DNA of 64,000 bases from Nitrincola sp048264025 (lineage in GTDB: Bacteria; Pseudomonadota; Gammaproteobacteria; Pseudomonadales; Balneatricaceae). Positions 33,652 through 42,610 of this stretch are shown here, piece after piece (within the stretch, counting starts at the first letter, position 1; every line of letters starts with the position of its first letter). A program made the translations under genes and the position numbers. The stretch spans positions 1 through 64,000 of the forward strand of contig NZ_JBLXDN010000005.1 of NCBI RefSeq assembly GCF_048264025.1. The letters run 5' to 3'. Under the pieces are notes generated by a model, which did no database searches, was not told the origin of the DNA, and was given only the letters and a program-made list of their open reading frames with translations.

Positions 33652-35277
33652 ATGTTTAAATACAATGAACAAACGCGCTCCTTTCGCTACCGTATGGGTA
33701 AGTTGATTGAAAATATTCTCTCAGTCTTGGGAATGCGCACGCTGGACTCTCAGTTTCTGTTTTCTTATATCGTTATGTTTTCATTCACGGGTTTTAGTAT
33801 TCTGTGTGTCTATCTTGCCCTGCAGGATCCGTCCCAGGTTCACTGGTTGAAAGCCTCTATAATCTCTTCCTCGCTAGTGTTAGTCATGGTGATCTTTGGT
33901 CGTATGTTTGGCTTGACCGTGATGATGCGCCAGGTTAAAAATCTGCGCGACCATCTACGTATTCTGGCTGATGGCAACTTCGCTGTTCCGATTGAAGTAG
34001 ACAACTCCCGCAATGAAATAGGCCAGAATTACAACGCCTATAACGAAATCATTCTGGGGATTGGTGAGCTATTGCATAAGGTGACACAAACTTCCAGTCG
34101 TGTCAGCACGGGGGCGGATCAGGTGTCGACCACTTTGTATGACACCAGTCGCGGTACCAGTGTGCAGTTGCAGGAAATCGAACAACTGGCCGCTGCGATT
34201 ACTGAGATGGCCGCCACAGTTCAGGAAGTTGCTCAGAGTGCCTCGCTCGCTGCCCAGTCAGCTGATCAGGCCGATAAGTCTGCTGGGCGTGGTCAAACCC
34301 TGTTAAATCAGACTGTTGAAAGCATCCGCCTGGTTGCTGATCGGGTCACTGAATCAGGCGAGGTGATTGCTGAGCTTGCAGCGGGGAGCCAGAAAGTTAG
34401 CCAAATCCTGGATGTAATCAAGGGAATTGCCGAGCAGACTAATTTACTTGCCTTGAATGCAGCTATCGAAGCGGCGCGCGCCGGTGATCAGGGACGCGGT
34501 TTTGCCGTAGTCGCTGATGAAGTTCGTACGCTGGCCTTACGTACCCAAGAGTCCACCCAAAGCATCGCGGTAATTATTGATCAACTGCAGAAACAATCCG
34601 AATCCGCGGTGAAAGTGATACAGCGCAGTCATGATGAAGTCGCCAATTGCGTCGGTAATGCCGACAATGCCGGTAAAGCACTGGCTGAGATCGTTGATTC
34701 GGTCAGTGTAATATCTGATATGAACACGCAGATTGCCACGGCTGCCGAAGAGCAGAGTCAGGTTGCCCAGGATATGGACCACAATATCAATCTGGTGGCT
34801 GGGCAAGCACGTCGTACCAACAGTTTTGCCGACCAGACAGTCTCAGCCACCAGTCAGATCAGTAAGCATGTTCAGCAGCTCAATGATGAGCTGGGGCGCT
34901 TTAAAACCTTAGTGAAAGGGGTTGATCTCAGTGCTGCCAAATCAGCCCATCTATCCTGGAAAACCCGTCTGCGTTCTTTCCTGGATGGTAAGGCCACACT
35001 GACTTTGAAAGAAGCCGTCTCTCATCATGATTGTGCTTTCGGCAAGTGGTATTACTCCGCCGGACTGGAAAAATACGGTCATCTGTCAGAATTAAAAGCC
35101 ATCGAAAAACCCCATGAGCAGTTACATGCGCAGGTGCGCGAGGCGATTAACTTCAAAAATGCAGGAGACTTTGCATCTGCCGAGCACTGTTACGATCAAG
35201 TGTCTGAAATATCAGCCGGTATCGTTGATCTGCTTAACCAGCTGGAAGACAACATAGCGGCCAGTACAAAGTCTTAA
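33652..35277 (+). CDS. Methyl-accepting chemotaxis protein with C-terminal CZB zinc domain
   Basis: The 541-residue receptor has two transmembrane helices (residues ~37-59 and ~72-92) joined by only about 12 periplasmic residues, so there is no periplasmic sensor domain. A HAMP-like segment and a signalling domain follow. The conserved hairpin tip is present (EQTNLLALNAAIEAARAGDQ and GRGFAVVADEVRTLA). The C-terminal ~120 residues are a chemoreceptor zinc-binding (CZB) domain with the HHDCAFGKWYY motif (~455-467) and later H residues (HEQLHAQV) for the 3His/1Cys site. CZB domains sense cytoplasmic zinc or hypochlorous acid through the Zn-bound Cys. It is monocistronic. Confidence 0.9.
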   Translation: MFKYNEQTRSFRYRMGKLIENILSVLGMRTLDSQFLFSYIVMFSFTGFSILCVYLALQDPSQVHWLKASIISSSLVLVMVIFGRMFGLTVMMRQVKNLRDHLRILADGNFAVPIEVDNSRNEIGQNYNAYNEIILGIGELLHKVTQTSSRVSTGADQVSTTLYDTSRGTSVQLQEIEQLAAAITEMAATVQEVAQSASLAAQSADQADKSAGRGQTLLNQTVESIRLVADRVTESGEVIAELAAGSQKVSQILDVIKGIAEQTNLLALNAAIEAARAGDQGRGFAVVADEVRTLALRTQESTQSIAVIIDQLQKQSESAVKVIQRSHDEVANCVGNADNAGKALAEIVDSVSVISDMNTQIATAAEEQSQVAQDMDHNINLVAGQARRTNSFADQTVSATSQISKHVQQLNDELGRFKTLVKGVDLSAAKSAHLSWKTRLRSFLDGKATLTLKEAVSHHDCAFGKWYYSAGLEKYGHLSELKAIEKPHEQLHAQVREAINFKNAGDFASAEHCYDQVSEISAGIVDLLNQLEDNIAASTKS

Positions 35278-35299
35278 TCTGACGATATTTTCCAATAAC

Positions 35300-36427
35300 C
35301 TATTGTTTTTTCAGCAGCAACCAGGCATCGGCATAGTCACTAATATGCCGGTTGGCCTGATAGTAATCATCCCAGTCCCGGTAGTAGCCACTTAACCAGT
35401 CCAGCTGATACAGGTTGTCATGAAAGGCGCCACCAGTATCAGCCAGTACCGTTAAGCGAAATACCGGCTGACCCTGCTCCTCTGTTCTGAGCAGAATTAA
35501 GCGGCCCAGGCCCAGTTGGAATATATCCCCAGCTACAGTGACTTTAGGGCGAATAGGGATCTTGTAGTCTGCATCTTTACCATAGCCCAGAACTCCCGGA
35601 ACCTCTTTGAAGTACCAGTAGCGTTCTTGTTGTTCCGGGCGCTGGGTGCGGTCATAGGCAATGCCATTATTTCGATGAACATTGAAGTAGCGGCGATCCC
35701 CGCTTGGCTCATCGACCACGGCCGTTCCTTGCAGTAATGCACCTTCTAGATCGTCTCTACTCAACCAGATAAGCGGTGGAGCAAGATTTCTCATGTAAGT
35801 CGCTTGATCATTTGAACTTTCTTTGGTCACAATTGCTTGTTTGCCGTAGCGGTAGCGAGTGATTTGATCCCGGTTAGTATCGGCTTCATCCAGGCTTAAT
35901 TGCGCTTCATCAAAGGGTAAGCCATACAGAGCGTGGGGTGTTTCAGGCGTTTGTTGGGCTTGTCCATCTGTCAGACGAACATAGTATTTAGTCAATAAAA
36001 GACGATCGGCTGGCAAGCGTTGCAGCAAGGGTTTGTCATCACTGAGCTGGCTGGCCCGTTGCTGATCTGGTGACCAGCGCAATAACTCGAAATGCTGGGT
36101 AATAAAGTCTGGATCGGTTAAGCGTGAAGCACGTCCCATCTGTTGGTCTTCGCTAACGACCTCACAAATGTAGGTGAGTGTTTCCTGTATACGTTCAGCC
36201 GGTGTGTTCAGCCAGGCTGTGGTGCCGCCATGAATCGCAGCCGGGTCATAGGCGCTGCCTTGGGCAAGATAGTTATGCGTTTGCCGGGCTACGTCACACA
36301 GGTCTTCACTTAAATCGACCCATTTACCCGCAGGTAGTTGAGTGGCGGGCGAAAAAGTTGGGCTGGCCAGTACACTGCCGCTGAGTAACAAGGAGAGGGT
36401 GAGTGCCAGGTGTTTGGAAGTAGCCAT
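35300..36427 (-). CDS. Secreted protein of unknown function with a 3D/MltA-like C-terminal segment
   Basis: The 375-residue protein has a signal peptide (residues 1-21, LTLSLLLSGSVLASP). The C-terminal ~60 residues contain LTVLADTGGAFHDNLYQLDW. This resembles the 3D (Asp-Asp-Asp) domain region of MltA-like lytic transglycosylases (DTGGAIKG-RVDLFxG), and APPLIWLSRDDLEGALLQGT resembles the MltA substrate-groove segment. Only the first Asp of the MltA catalytic set is obvious, so enzymatic activity is doubtful. The N-terminal half (Cys in EDLCDVARQT and TYICEVV) is not recognised. It is convergent with the chemoreceptor gene. Confidence 0.5.
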   Translation of the reverse strand: MATSKHLALTLSLLLSGSVLASPTFSPATQLPAGKWVDLSEDLCDVARQTHNYLAQGSAYDPAAIHGGTTAWLNTPAERIQETLTYICEVVSEDQQMGRASRLTDPDFITQHFELLRWSPDQQRASQLSDDKPLLQRLPADRLLLTKYYVRLTDGQAQQTPETPHALYGLPFDEAQLSLDEADTNRDQITRYRYGKQAIVTKESSNDQATYMRNLAPPLIWLSRDDLEGALLQGTAVVDEPSGDRRYFNVHRNNGIAYDRTQRPEQQERYWYFKEVPGVLGYGKDADYKIPIRPKVTVAGDIFQLGLGRLILLRTEEQGQPVFRLTVLADTGGAFHDNLYQLDWLSGYYRDWDDYYQANRHISDYADAWLLLKKQ

Positions 36428-36654
36428 TTGCAGGTGGTGTCTCAGAGGTTAAATTGTATAGCTAGTGTAGCAAACGGATGATGAATGCCAAATTACTGGA
36501 TTCAGCCCATTACTCCAAACAACAATCCATAAAACCTCATGAGATATATAAAATCTATTCAAACACATCCTTTTTTGATTTGAACCTTGAGCTCCAATGC
36601 AGGATCATAGCGTACCAGTATGATGAGCTATAGTTTTTAACGGGGCACTGCTAC

Positions 36655-39600
36655 ATGATTCCACGCTTAGCTGAACTCAATCCAGTCCAGACGCTGTATA
36701 TGGATTTTATCGATACACTGCGTCATCAGGGTTTTGAGGGCGATCTTAATCCGGATTATGCCAACCGAGTAGTTTTGGCAACGGATAACAGCATTTATCA
36801 GATTCTGCCTCAAGGCGTGCTTTATCCAAAGAAAGTCACCGATCTGGAGAAAATTGCCCGGTTGGCAGATCAGGCCCGCTTTCACTCGATAGTGCTGAGT
36901 GCTCGTGGTGGTGGTACTGGAACCAATGGACAATCGTTGACCGATGGTTTGATTGTTGATTGTTCAAAATACATGAACCGCATTCTGGAAATTAATCCAC
37001 ATGAACGTTGGGTGCGGGTCCAGGCTGGTGTGGTTAAGGACCAGCTCAATGCCGCACTAAAGCCCTATGGGCTCTTCTTCGCTCCGGAACTCTCTACCAG
37101 CAACCGCGCCACGATCGGTGGCATGATCAATACCGATGCCAGTGGTCAGGGATCGGTGTTATATGGCAAAACCCGTGATCACGTGCTGGAGCTGGACAGC
37201 ATCTGGCTGGGTGGTGAACGTTGGCTTTCTGGGGCTTTGAGCGAAGAACGACTGGCTGAAATCAAGCAGCAGCCTGATCGAATTGGTGAAATACACCGTG
37301 AACTGGACGATCTGTTTCAGCAGAACCAGGCGCTGATAGCGTCCAGCTTTCCCAAACTCAACCGTTGCTTGACTGGTTATGATCTGGCGCACATTCGTGA
37401 TGAGTCAGGGCGTTTTAATCTCAACTCCATCCTCTGTGGCGCTGAAGGCTCGCTCGCTTTTATCGCCGAAGCTAAACTGAATGTATTGCCGATCCCCAAA
37501 TACGCTGCACTGGTGAATGTAAAATACACCAGCTTTGAATCCTCGCTGCGCGATGCCAAGTCGCTGATGGACTGGCAGCCGACCTCGATTGAAACCATTG
37601 ATTCAAAAGTCCTGAACCTGGCGATGGGCGATATCGTCTGGGATACCGTGCGGGCTTACTTTCCGCAACGTGATGATGAACCCGCTATCCGTGGTATTAA
37701 CCTGATCGAGTACACCGGCGATGATGAAGCCGAGCTAAAACAAAAAGTCGATGCCTTGTGTCAGCACCTGGCCAGTGTCAGTGGCGAAGCAGGCAAAAGC
37801 TTTGGTTACTCGGTGGTTTACGGTGCAACCGAAATCAACAAGGTTTGGGCGATGCGTAAAAAGGCCGTTGGTTTACTGGGCAATGCCGAAGGGCCAAAGC
37901 GTCCGGTGCCTTTTGTTGAAGATACGGCCGTGCCACCCGAAAATCTGGCTGACTTCATTATGGATTTTCGCCGCGTGCTGGATGAGCACGAGCTGGAATA
38001 TGGCATGTTCGGTCATGTTGATGCTGGCGTGTTGCATGTACGCCCGGCCCTGGATATGAAAGACCCTGAGCAGGAAGTCATGATTCGTCGCATTACTGAT
38101 GAAGTGGTGCGCCTGACTCAGCAGTATAAGGGTTTGCTCTGGGGTGAGCATGGTAAAGGCATCAGGTCTGAATATGCGCCGGAGTTTTTCGGCGCGCTTT
38201 ACCCGGAGCTGCAGCGGATTAAAGCCCTGTTCGATCCTCGCAATCAGATGAATCCAGGTAAAATCGCCACGCCCTCCACCCAGCCGGGCGCTGAGTTGCT
38301 GAAGATTGATGCGGTCCCAACGCGTGGACAGCAAGACCGGCAAATCCCGGTTGAAGTCCGTGATACTTATGAATCAGCGATGAACTGCAATGGCAATGGC
38401 GCCTGCTATAACTATGATCCCAATGATGCCATGTGCCCATCCTGGAAGGGCACTCGTCAGCGTATCCATTCACCCAAAGGGCGCTCGTCCCTGATCAGGG
38501 AGTGGTTGCGTTTGCTGAGTCAGCAGGGCAGTGATCTCAATCAGGAAGCTGACAGGATTCGTAGTGCCTCGGTTTTTTCCGGTTTAACCACGCGGGTCAG
38601 AAACACCTTTCGGCGTAATCGCGGCGAATATGATTTTTCCAATGAAGTACATGAAGCGATGATGGGGTGTCTGGCGTGCAAGTCTTGCGTCGCGCAATGC
38701 CCGATCAAAGTGAATGTGCCGGATTTCAGAGCGCGTTTTTTAGAAGTCTATTACGGTCGTTATCTGCGTCCGATGAAGGATTACCTGGTGGGGAGTCTGG
38801 AATTTATGATTCCGACCCTGTCACGCTTTCCGGCGCCCTATAACTGGGCGATGCGTAACACATTTATGCGCGCGGTTATGAAAAGCCTGGTCGGTATGGT
38901 CGATAGCCCGGTGATTTGCCGCCATGGTTTGCGTCAAGGCTTACGTGAGCGCTCTATCGATTGGGCCACTGAAGCCTCTATCCTGGCGCTGACGCCTGCG
39001 CAGCGTGACCGTAGTGTGGTGATCGTTCAGGATGCCTTTACCAGCTATTTTGAAACCCAGTTGGTTCTGGATCTGGTCGATTTGCTCAGCCTGTTGGGAT
39101 TTAACGTGCTGGTCGCTCCGTTTATGCCCAATGGCAAACCCTTGCATGTGCATGGCTTTATGCAGGCATTCAATAAAGCGGCTGAGAAAAATCTCACTCT
39201 GCTGCGTACCTTGGATGCAACGGGGCTGCCACTGGTAGGTATCGATCCATCAATGACCCTGACTTATCGTTCGGAGTACAAGGATGTCAGTGATGACCTG
39301 CCCAATGTCATGCTGATTCAGGAATGGCTGGTGGAGGCGATTCAGCAGCGCCCTCTGACGGGTAGTGTGCCACAGCACAGCTTTAAACTGCTGGCGCACT
39401 GTACCGAGAAAACTTCAGCAGCGCCGTCCATTCGTCAATGGCAAACCCTGTTCGGTTATCTGGGTCAGGAGTTGGAAGTGCTTTCAACCGGCTGCTGTGG
39501 CATGTCCGGAACTTTCGGCCATGAAGCACAAAATTACAAACTATCCAAAGAGATCTATGCTCTGAGTTGGAGTGAGATCGTTAACAGTCCGGCGTATAAG

Positions 39601-39711
39601 GGGCAGTTACTGGCAACAGGTTACTCCTGTAGATCACAGGTAAAACGCTTGGATAACCAAGCGTTACTGCATCCGGTACAAGCGTTATTAAGTGTTGTGC
39701 AAAAGTTGTAA
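36655..39711 (+). CDS. ydiJ: FAD/Fe-S D-2-hydroxyglutarate dehydrogenase (YdiJ-type)
   Basis: The 1018-residue protein has the same length and layout as E. coli YdiJ. An N-terminal PCMH-type FAD domain has RGGGTGTNGQSL and ELSTSNRATIGGMINTDASG (key blocks at residues ~84 and ~145). A FAD-oxidase C domain has MFGHVDAGVLHVRPAL and WGEHGKG. A ferredoxin-type cluster region follows (CNGNGACYNYDP...CPSW and CLACKSCVAQCP, ~580-680), then a CCG-domain segment (STGCCGMSGTFGHEA). It oxidises D-2-hydroxyglutarate, a SerA by-product, and passes electrons to the respiratory chain. Monocistronic, with a 227 bp upstream gap in which I see no clear promoter. Confidence 0.95.
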   Translation: MIPRLAELNPVQTLYMDFIDTLRHQGFEGDLNPDYANRVVLATDNSIYQILPQGVLYPKKVTDLEKIARLADQARFHSIVLSARGGGTGTNGQSLTDGLIVDCSKYMNRILEINPHERWVRVQAGVVKDQLNAALKPYGLFFAPELSTSNRATIGGMINTDASGQGSVLYGKTRDHVLELDSIWLGGERWLSGALSEERLAEIKQQPDRIGEIHRELDDLFQQNQALIASSFPKLNRCLTGYDLAHIRDESGRFNLNSILCGAEGSLAFIAEAKLNVLPIPKYAALVNVKYTSFESSLRDAKSLMDWQPTSIETIDSKVLNLAMGDIVWDTVRAYFPQRDDEPAIRGINLIEYTGDDEAELKQKVDALCQHLASVSGEAGKSFGYSVVYGATEINKVWAMRKKAVGLLGNAEGPKRPVPFVEDTAVPPENLADFIMDFRRVLDEHELEYGMFGHVDAGVLHVRPALDMKDPEQEVMIRRITDEVVRLTQQYKGLLWGEHGKGIRSEYAPEFFGALYPELQRIKALFDPRNQMNPGKIATPSTQPGAELLKIDAVPTRGQQDRQIPVEVRDTYESAMNCNGNGACYNYDPNDAMCPSWKGTRQRIHSPKGRSSLIREWLRLLSQQGSDLNQEADRIRSASVFSGLTTRVRNTFRRNRGEYDFSNEVHEAMMGCLACKSCVAQCPIKVNVPDFRARFLEVYYGRYLRPMKDYLVGSLEFMIPTLSRFPAPYNWAMRNTFMRAVMKSLVGMVDSPVICRHGLRQGLRERSIDWATEASILALTPAQRDRSVVIVQDAFTSYFETQLVLDLVDLLSLLGFNVLVAPFMPNGKPLHVHGFMQAFNKAAEKNLTLLRTLDATGLPLVGIDPSMTLTYRSEYKDVSDDLPNVMLIQEWLVEAIQQRPLTGSVPQHSFKLLAHCTEKTSAAPSIRQWQTLFGYLGQELEVLSTGCCGMSGTFGHEAQNYKLSKEIYALSWSEIVNSPAYKGQLLATGYSCRSQVKRLDNQALLHPVQALLSVVQKL

Positions 39712-39791
39712 TGCATCTGTAGGCTAAATCAGCGAGACTTTGAACAAGCCTGTATGTAACTATTTATTCAAAACTACAAGGGAGATAAACC

Positions 39792-40283
39792 GTGGACGAT
39801 TTATTGCCAGAGTTATGTGATCAGTTTCCAGAGTTAGTCCAGGTTGTAGAGCCGATGTTTGCCAACTTTGGTGGACGTGAAGCTTTTGGTGGTGAAATTG
39901 TCACCATTAAAGCCTATGAAGATAATTCGCTGGTGCGTGAGCAGGTTGCACAGCCAGGACAGGGTAAAGTACTGGTCGTTGATGGTGGGGCGTCTATGCG
40001 TCGTGCCATGCTGGGTGACATGTTGGCTGAAAAAGCGGAAAAAAATGGTTGGGAAGGTATCATCATTTACGGCTGTATTCGTGATGTGAACGCGATAGGT
40101 CAGTTGGATCTGGGGGTTCAGGCACTGGGATCTCACCCGATGAAAACCGATAAACGTGGCCTGGGTGATCTGAATGTACCCCTGACCTTTGGTGGTGTGA
40201 CCTTTACCCCAGGGCAGTATGTCTATGCCGATAACAATGGTGTACTGGTATCACCGGAGAAGCTTGAATTAACGGATGCATGA
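39792..40283 (+). CDS. rraA: RraA, inhibitor of RNase E (ribonuclease activity regulator)
   Basis: The 163-residue protein begins at GTG 39792, preceded by AAGGGAGA. RraA-family features are MFANFGGREAFGGEI, GQGKVLVVDGGASMRRAMLGD, YGCIRDVNAI and ALGSHPMKTDKRG. It forms a trimer that binds the RNase E C-terminal region and lowers its activity; some homologues are class II aldolase-like enzymes. Followed after 17 bp by the DnaJ-related gene. Confidence 0.93.
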   Translation: MDDLLPELCDQFPELVQVVEPMFANFGGREAFGGEIVTIKAYEDNSLVREQVAQPGQGKVLVVDGGASMRRAMLGDMLAEKAEKNGWEGIIIYGCIRDVNAIGQLDLGVQALGSHPMKTDKRGLGDLNVPLTFGGVTFTPGQYVYADNNGVLVSPEKLELTDA

Positions 40284-40300
40284 TTTAATCTCCATTACCC

Positions 40301-40903
40301 ATGGCCTTGCTGATGAGTCAAACTGAACACTGGCTCAATTCAGAGTGTTTGCTGGCACTGCTCAAAGGAAGGCCAGAGGGTATCAGCGAATATGCGCTGT
40401 TAAAGCTATTGCACCAGGAAGGGCATATCAATCTGGAGGCGGATAGCTTTCATGATCTGGTGAAGCTGTTCCGCATGCATTTTTTGCTGTTTCATCGTCT
40501 GTACCACTTACGCGATGAATTGCATGCTGAAGCGCGTGGATCACTGAGCATACGGGCCTTATCGATACGTCTGCTACCCTATGCTGCAAGTCAGCATGGG
40601 TTAGTAGCAGACGACCCGTTACATCGTTATTACCTGGATTTGCAGAATCTCGAAAACGACGCCAGTGAAGCGATGTTGGAATCCATGCTGTCCGGATTCT
40701 GGTCAGCGCTGAAAATCCCCGCAGACGCTAGTGCACAGCAGCAGGCCTTGCAGTTGCTGGAATTGGATGCCAGCGCATCCGACAAGCAAATCAAGCAGGC
40801 CTGGCGGCGACTGGCAATGCGCCATCATCCGGATCGCGGGGGTGATGAAGAAACCATCAAACAGCTGAATCAGGCGGTATCACTGCTCTTGCCGGGGCGC
40901 TGA
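40301..40903 (+). CDS. DnaJ-related protein with C-terminal J domain
   Basis: The 200-residue protein has a helical N-terminal DnaJ-related domain (~10-120; YALLKLLHQEGHINLEAD, LFRMHFLLFHRLYHLRDEL as key blocks). A compact C-terminal J domain (~145-200) carries the HPD tripeptide (MRHHPDRGGDEE), which stimulates DnaK ATPase. It lacks G/F and zinc-finger regions, so it probably recruits DnaK to a specific client. The start may be ATG 40301 or 40313. Confidence 0.85.
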   Translation: MALLMSQTEHWLNSECLLALLKGRPEGISEYALLKLLHQEGHINLEADSFHDLVKLFRMHFLLFHRLYHLRDELHAEARGSLSIRALSIRLLPYAASQHGLVADDPLHRYYLDLQNLENDASEAMLESMLSGFWSALKIPADASAQQQALQLLELDASASDKQIKQAWRRLAMRHHPDRGGDEETIKQLNQAVSLLLPGR

Positions 40904-40947
40904 TTAGCATCGCTACAAATAAACCACTCAACACAACAGGAAAACGC

Positions 40948-41337
40948 ATGCCAAAACTGGTCAAATTCATTATTACACTGGTGTCCCTCGGTCTGATTGG
41001 CTGGGTGATGTGGACCTTTCTGGGAGTAAAACCTATTTCCAAGGACTTGAGCGTTATTGGTCAGGGCAGTCCTGTGGTGGTGCTGGTGTATGAAAGTTAT
41101 GCCCCGGCCGGTATGGATGCGATGGAGCGATTGAATCAGGTGCGTTCGGACTACGAGCCCAACATCAAATTTCGTGTAGCCCATCTGGGTACCCCCGAAG
41201 GAGATGTGTTTGTGCGTCGGCATGAGGCGTTCGATGGTGTGATAGTATTATTTGATGCAGCGGGAGAGGTGATTAGAGTGACCACAGTGCCGTCGCAGAT
41301 CGATCAATTGCGCCGCGAGTTAGAGCGCTTGCGCTAA
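40948..41337 (+). CDS. Membrane-anchored thioredoxin-fold-like small protein, unknown function
   Basis: The 129-residue protein has one N-terminal helix (~4-24, LVKFIITLVSLGLIGWVMW). A ~90-residue domain follows with a beta-alpha-beta pattern (SPVVVLVYESYAPAG...FRVAHLGTP...VIVLFDAAGEVIRVTT) that suggests a thioredoxin fold. It has no cysteine at all, so it cannot be a thiol oxidoreductase. The gene is separate from its neighbours. I do not recognise a family. Confidence 0.62.
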   Translation: MPKLVKFIITLVSLGLIGWVMWTFLGVKPISKDLSVIGQGSPVVVLVYESYAPAGMDAMERLNQVRSDYEPNIKFRVAHLGTPEGDVFVRRHEAFDGVIVLFDAAGEVIRVTTVPSQIDQLRRELERLR

Positions 41338-41477
41338 GCAGCGCATGAGGTAGTTGCTGAACCCGCTGAGATGGATCATAATCAACAGCAATTGTAGTTG
41401 TATTCTGCTTGGGGTCCAAGACTAGACCATCTTACTCGACTCAAGCTTGTTTCTATTATGTAAATATATACCAGCAT

Positions 41478-41509
41478 GGCCATCCGAAGAGGGTGGCCTT
41501 GTTTTTTTA
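41478..41509 (+). terminator. Terminator-like hairpin directly before rnk
   Basis: GGCCATCC/GGGTGGCC stem followed by TTGTTTTTTT, ending about 12 bp before the rnk start codon. It either ends upstream transcription or acts as an attenuator for rnk. Confidence 0.65.
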
Positions 41510-41521
41510 GCGGAGATAAAA

Positions 41522-41920
41522 ATGTCAGAACTGCCCCCGATCAAAGTAACCGAGCTGGATATTGACAGGCTGGAGGGGATGCTTGATAAAACACCCTATC
41601 GGGGTGATGCCCGCTATGACAGCTTGCGTGAAGAGCTGGCCAGGGCCATCGTGGTTAAGGCGGATGAGATGCCTGATGACGTGGTGCGGATGAATTCGAC
41701 GGTCACCTTTGAAGTGGAGGAGAGTGGTCGCCAGTTTCACCTGACGCTCTGTTATCCGCATGAGATAAAAGGCCAGCCTGAAACCCTGTCAATCTTTGCA
41801 CCTATCGGTAGTGCGTTGCTGGGCTTGTCTGTTGGTCAGCGTATCGACTGGGAGTTGCCGGATACCAAGCACCGCCATGTTAAAATTATTAAGGTAGAAA
41901 ACCCGCAACCGAGCAATTGA
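41522..41920 (+). CDS. rnk: Rnk, regulator of nucleoside diphosphate kinase (GreA/B-fold)
   Basis: The ATG at 41522 (132 residues) has AGCGGAGAT upstream; the longer frame from 41447 crosses the terminator-like hairpin and is not used. The N-terminal short coiled coil and the C-terminal FKBP-like GreA/B domain are recognisable (DDVVRMNSTVTFEVEES, LCYPHEIKGQPETLSIFAPI, ALLGLSVGQRIDWELP as key blocks). Rnk binds RNA polymerase and affects NDP kinase levels. It is followed 10 bp later by the HAD gene. Confidence 0.92.
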   Translation: MSELPPIKVTELDIDRLEGMLDKTPYRGDARYDSLREELARAIVVKADEMPDDVVRMNSTVTFEVEESGRQFHLTLCYPHEIKGQPETLSIFAPIGSALLGLSVGQRIDWELPDTKHRHVKIIKVENPQPSN

Positions 41921-41930
41921 GGGCACCGGC

Positions 41931-42587
41931 GTGTACGACTTACTGATCTTTGACTGGGACGGTACCATTATCGATTCTGAGGCCAGTATTATTGGCAGTA
42001 TGCAGTCGGCCGCGCTGGATCTGAGTATCGACATACCCGATGATGCGGCGGTAAGAAACATCATCGGGCTGGGTTTGCCTGAAGCGATCCGTATGTTGTT
42101 TCCTGACCAGGACGATGCCTTTGTGCTGACAATGCGTGAACGTTACGTACAACACTTTTTGTCAGCCGATCCAACCCGGTCGAGCTTGTTTCCGGGTGTC
42201 AGGGATACGCTTGAAAACCTGCATCGCGAAGGGTTTCGTCTGGCTGTTGCCACCGGAAAAAGTCGTCGGGGGCTGGATCGAGTGCTATCCGACACTGGAT
42301 TGGCGCCGCTATTCGAGATCACCAAATGTGCTGATGAAACTGCATCCAAGCCTGATCCCTATATGCTTGAAGAGATCCTCTTGGTCACGGATATCGATCC
42401 TCGACGCGCGTTGATGATCGGCGATACCGAGTATGATCTTGAAATGGGGCAGCGTGCCGGTATTGATACAGTGGCTGTCAGTTACGGTGCACACCATATC
42501 GATCGTTTGACGCGTTGGAATCCGGTACTGGAAGTGCATCAGTTTGCGGAACTTGGAAGCTGGTTGTTACGTCATAAAGCCAACTGA
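41931..42587 (+). CDS. HAD-superfamily (phosphoglycolate-phosphatase-like) hydrolase
   Basis: The 218-residue HAD-IA hydrolase starts at GTG 41931. Motif I is LLIFDWDGTIIDSE (nucleophile and general-acid Asp), motif II is VATGKS, motif III is the Lys in ASKPDPYML, and motif IV is MIGDTEYDLEMG. A helical cap of subfamily I is present at ~15-85. It probably hydrolyses a small phosphate ester; the substrate is unknown. In many gammaproteobacteria the same gene lies between rluC and sppA. Here sppA follows by 23 bp but rluC is absent. Confidence 0.9.
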   Translation: MYDLLIFDWDGTIIDSEASIIGSMQSAALDLSIDIPDDAAVRNIIGLGLPEAIRMLFPDQDDAFVLTMRERYVQHFLSADPTRSSLFPGVRDTLENLHREGFRLAVATGKSRRGLDRVLSDTGLAPLFEITKCADETASKPDPYMLEEILLVTDIDPRRALMIGDTEYDLEMGQRAGIDTVAVSYGAHHIDRLTRWNPVLEVHQFAELGSWLLRHKAN

Positions 42588-42610
42588 TTAATCGTTTTAA
42601 GGAGTGATAC

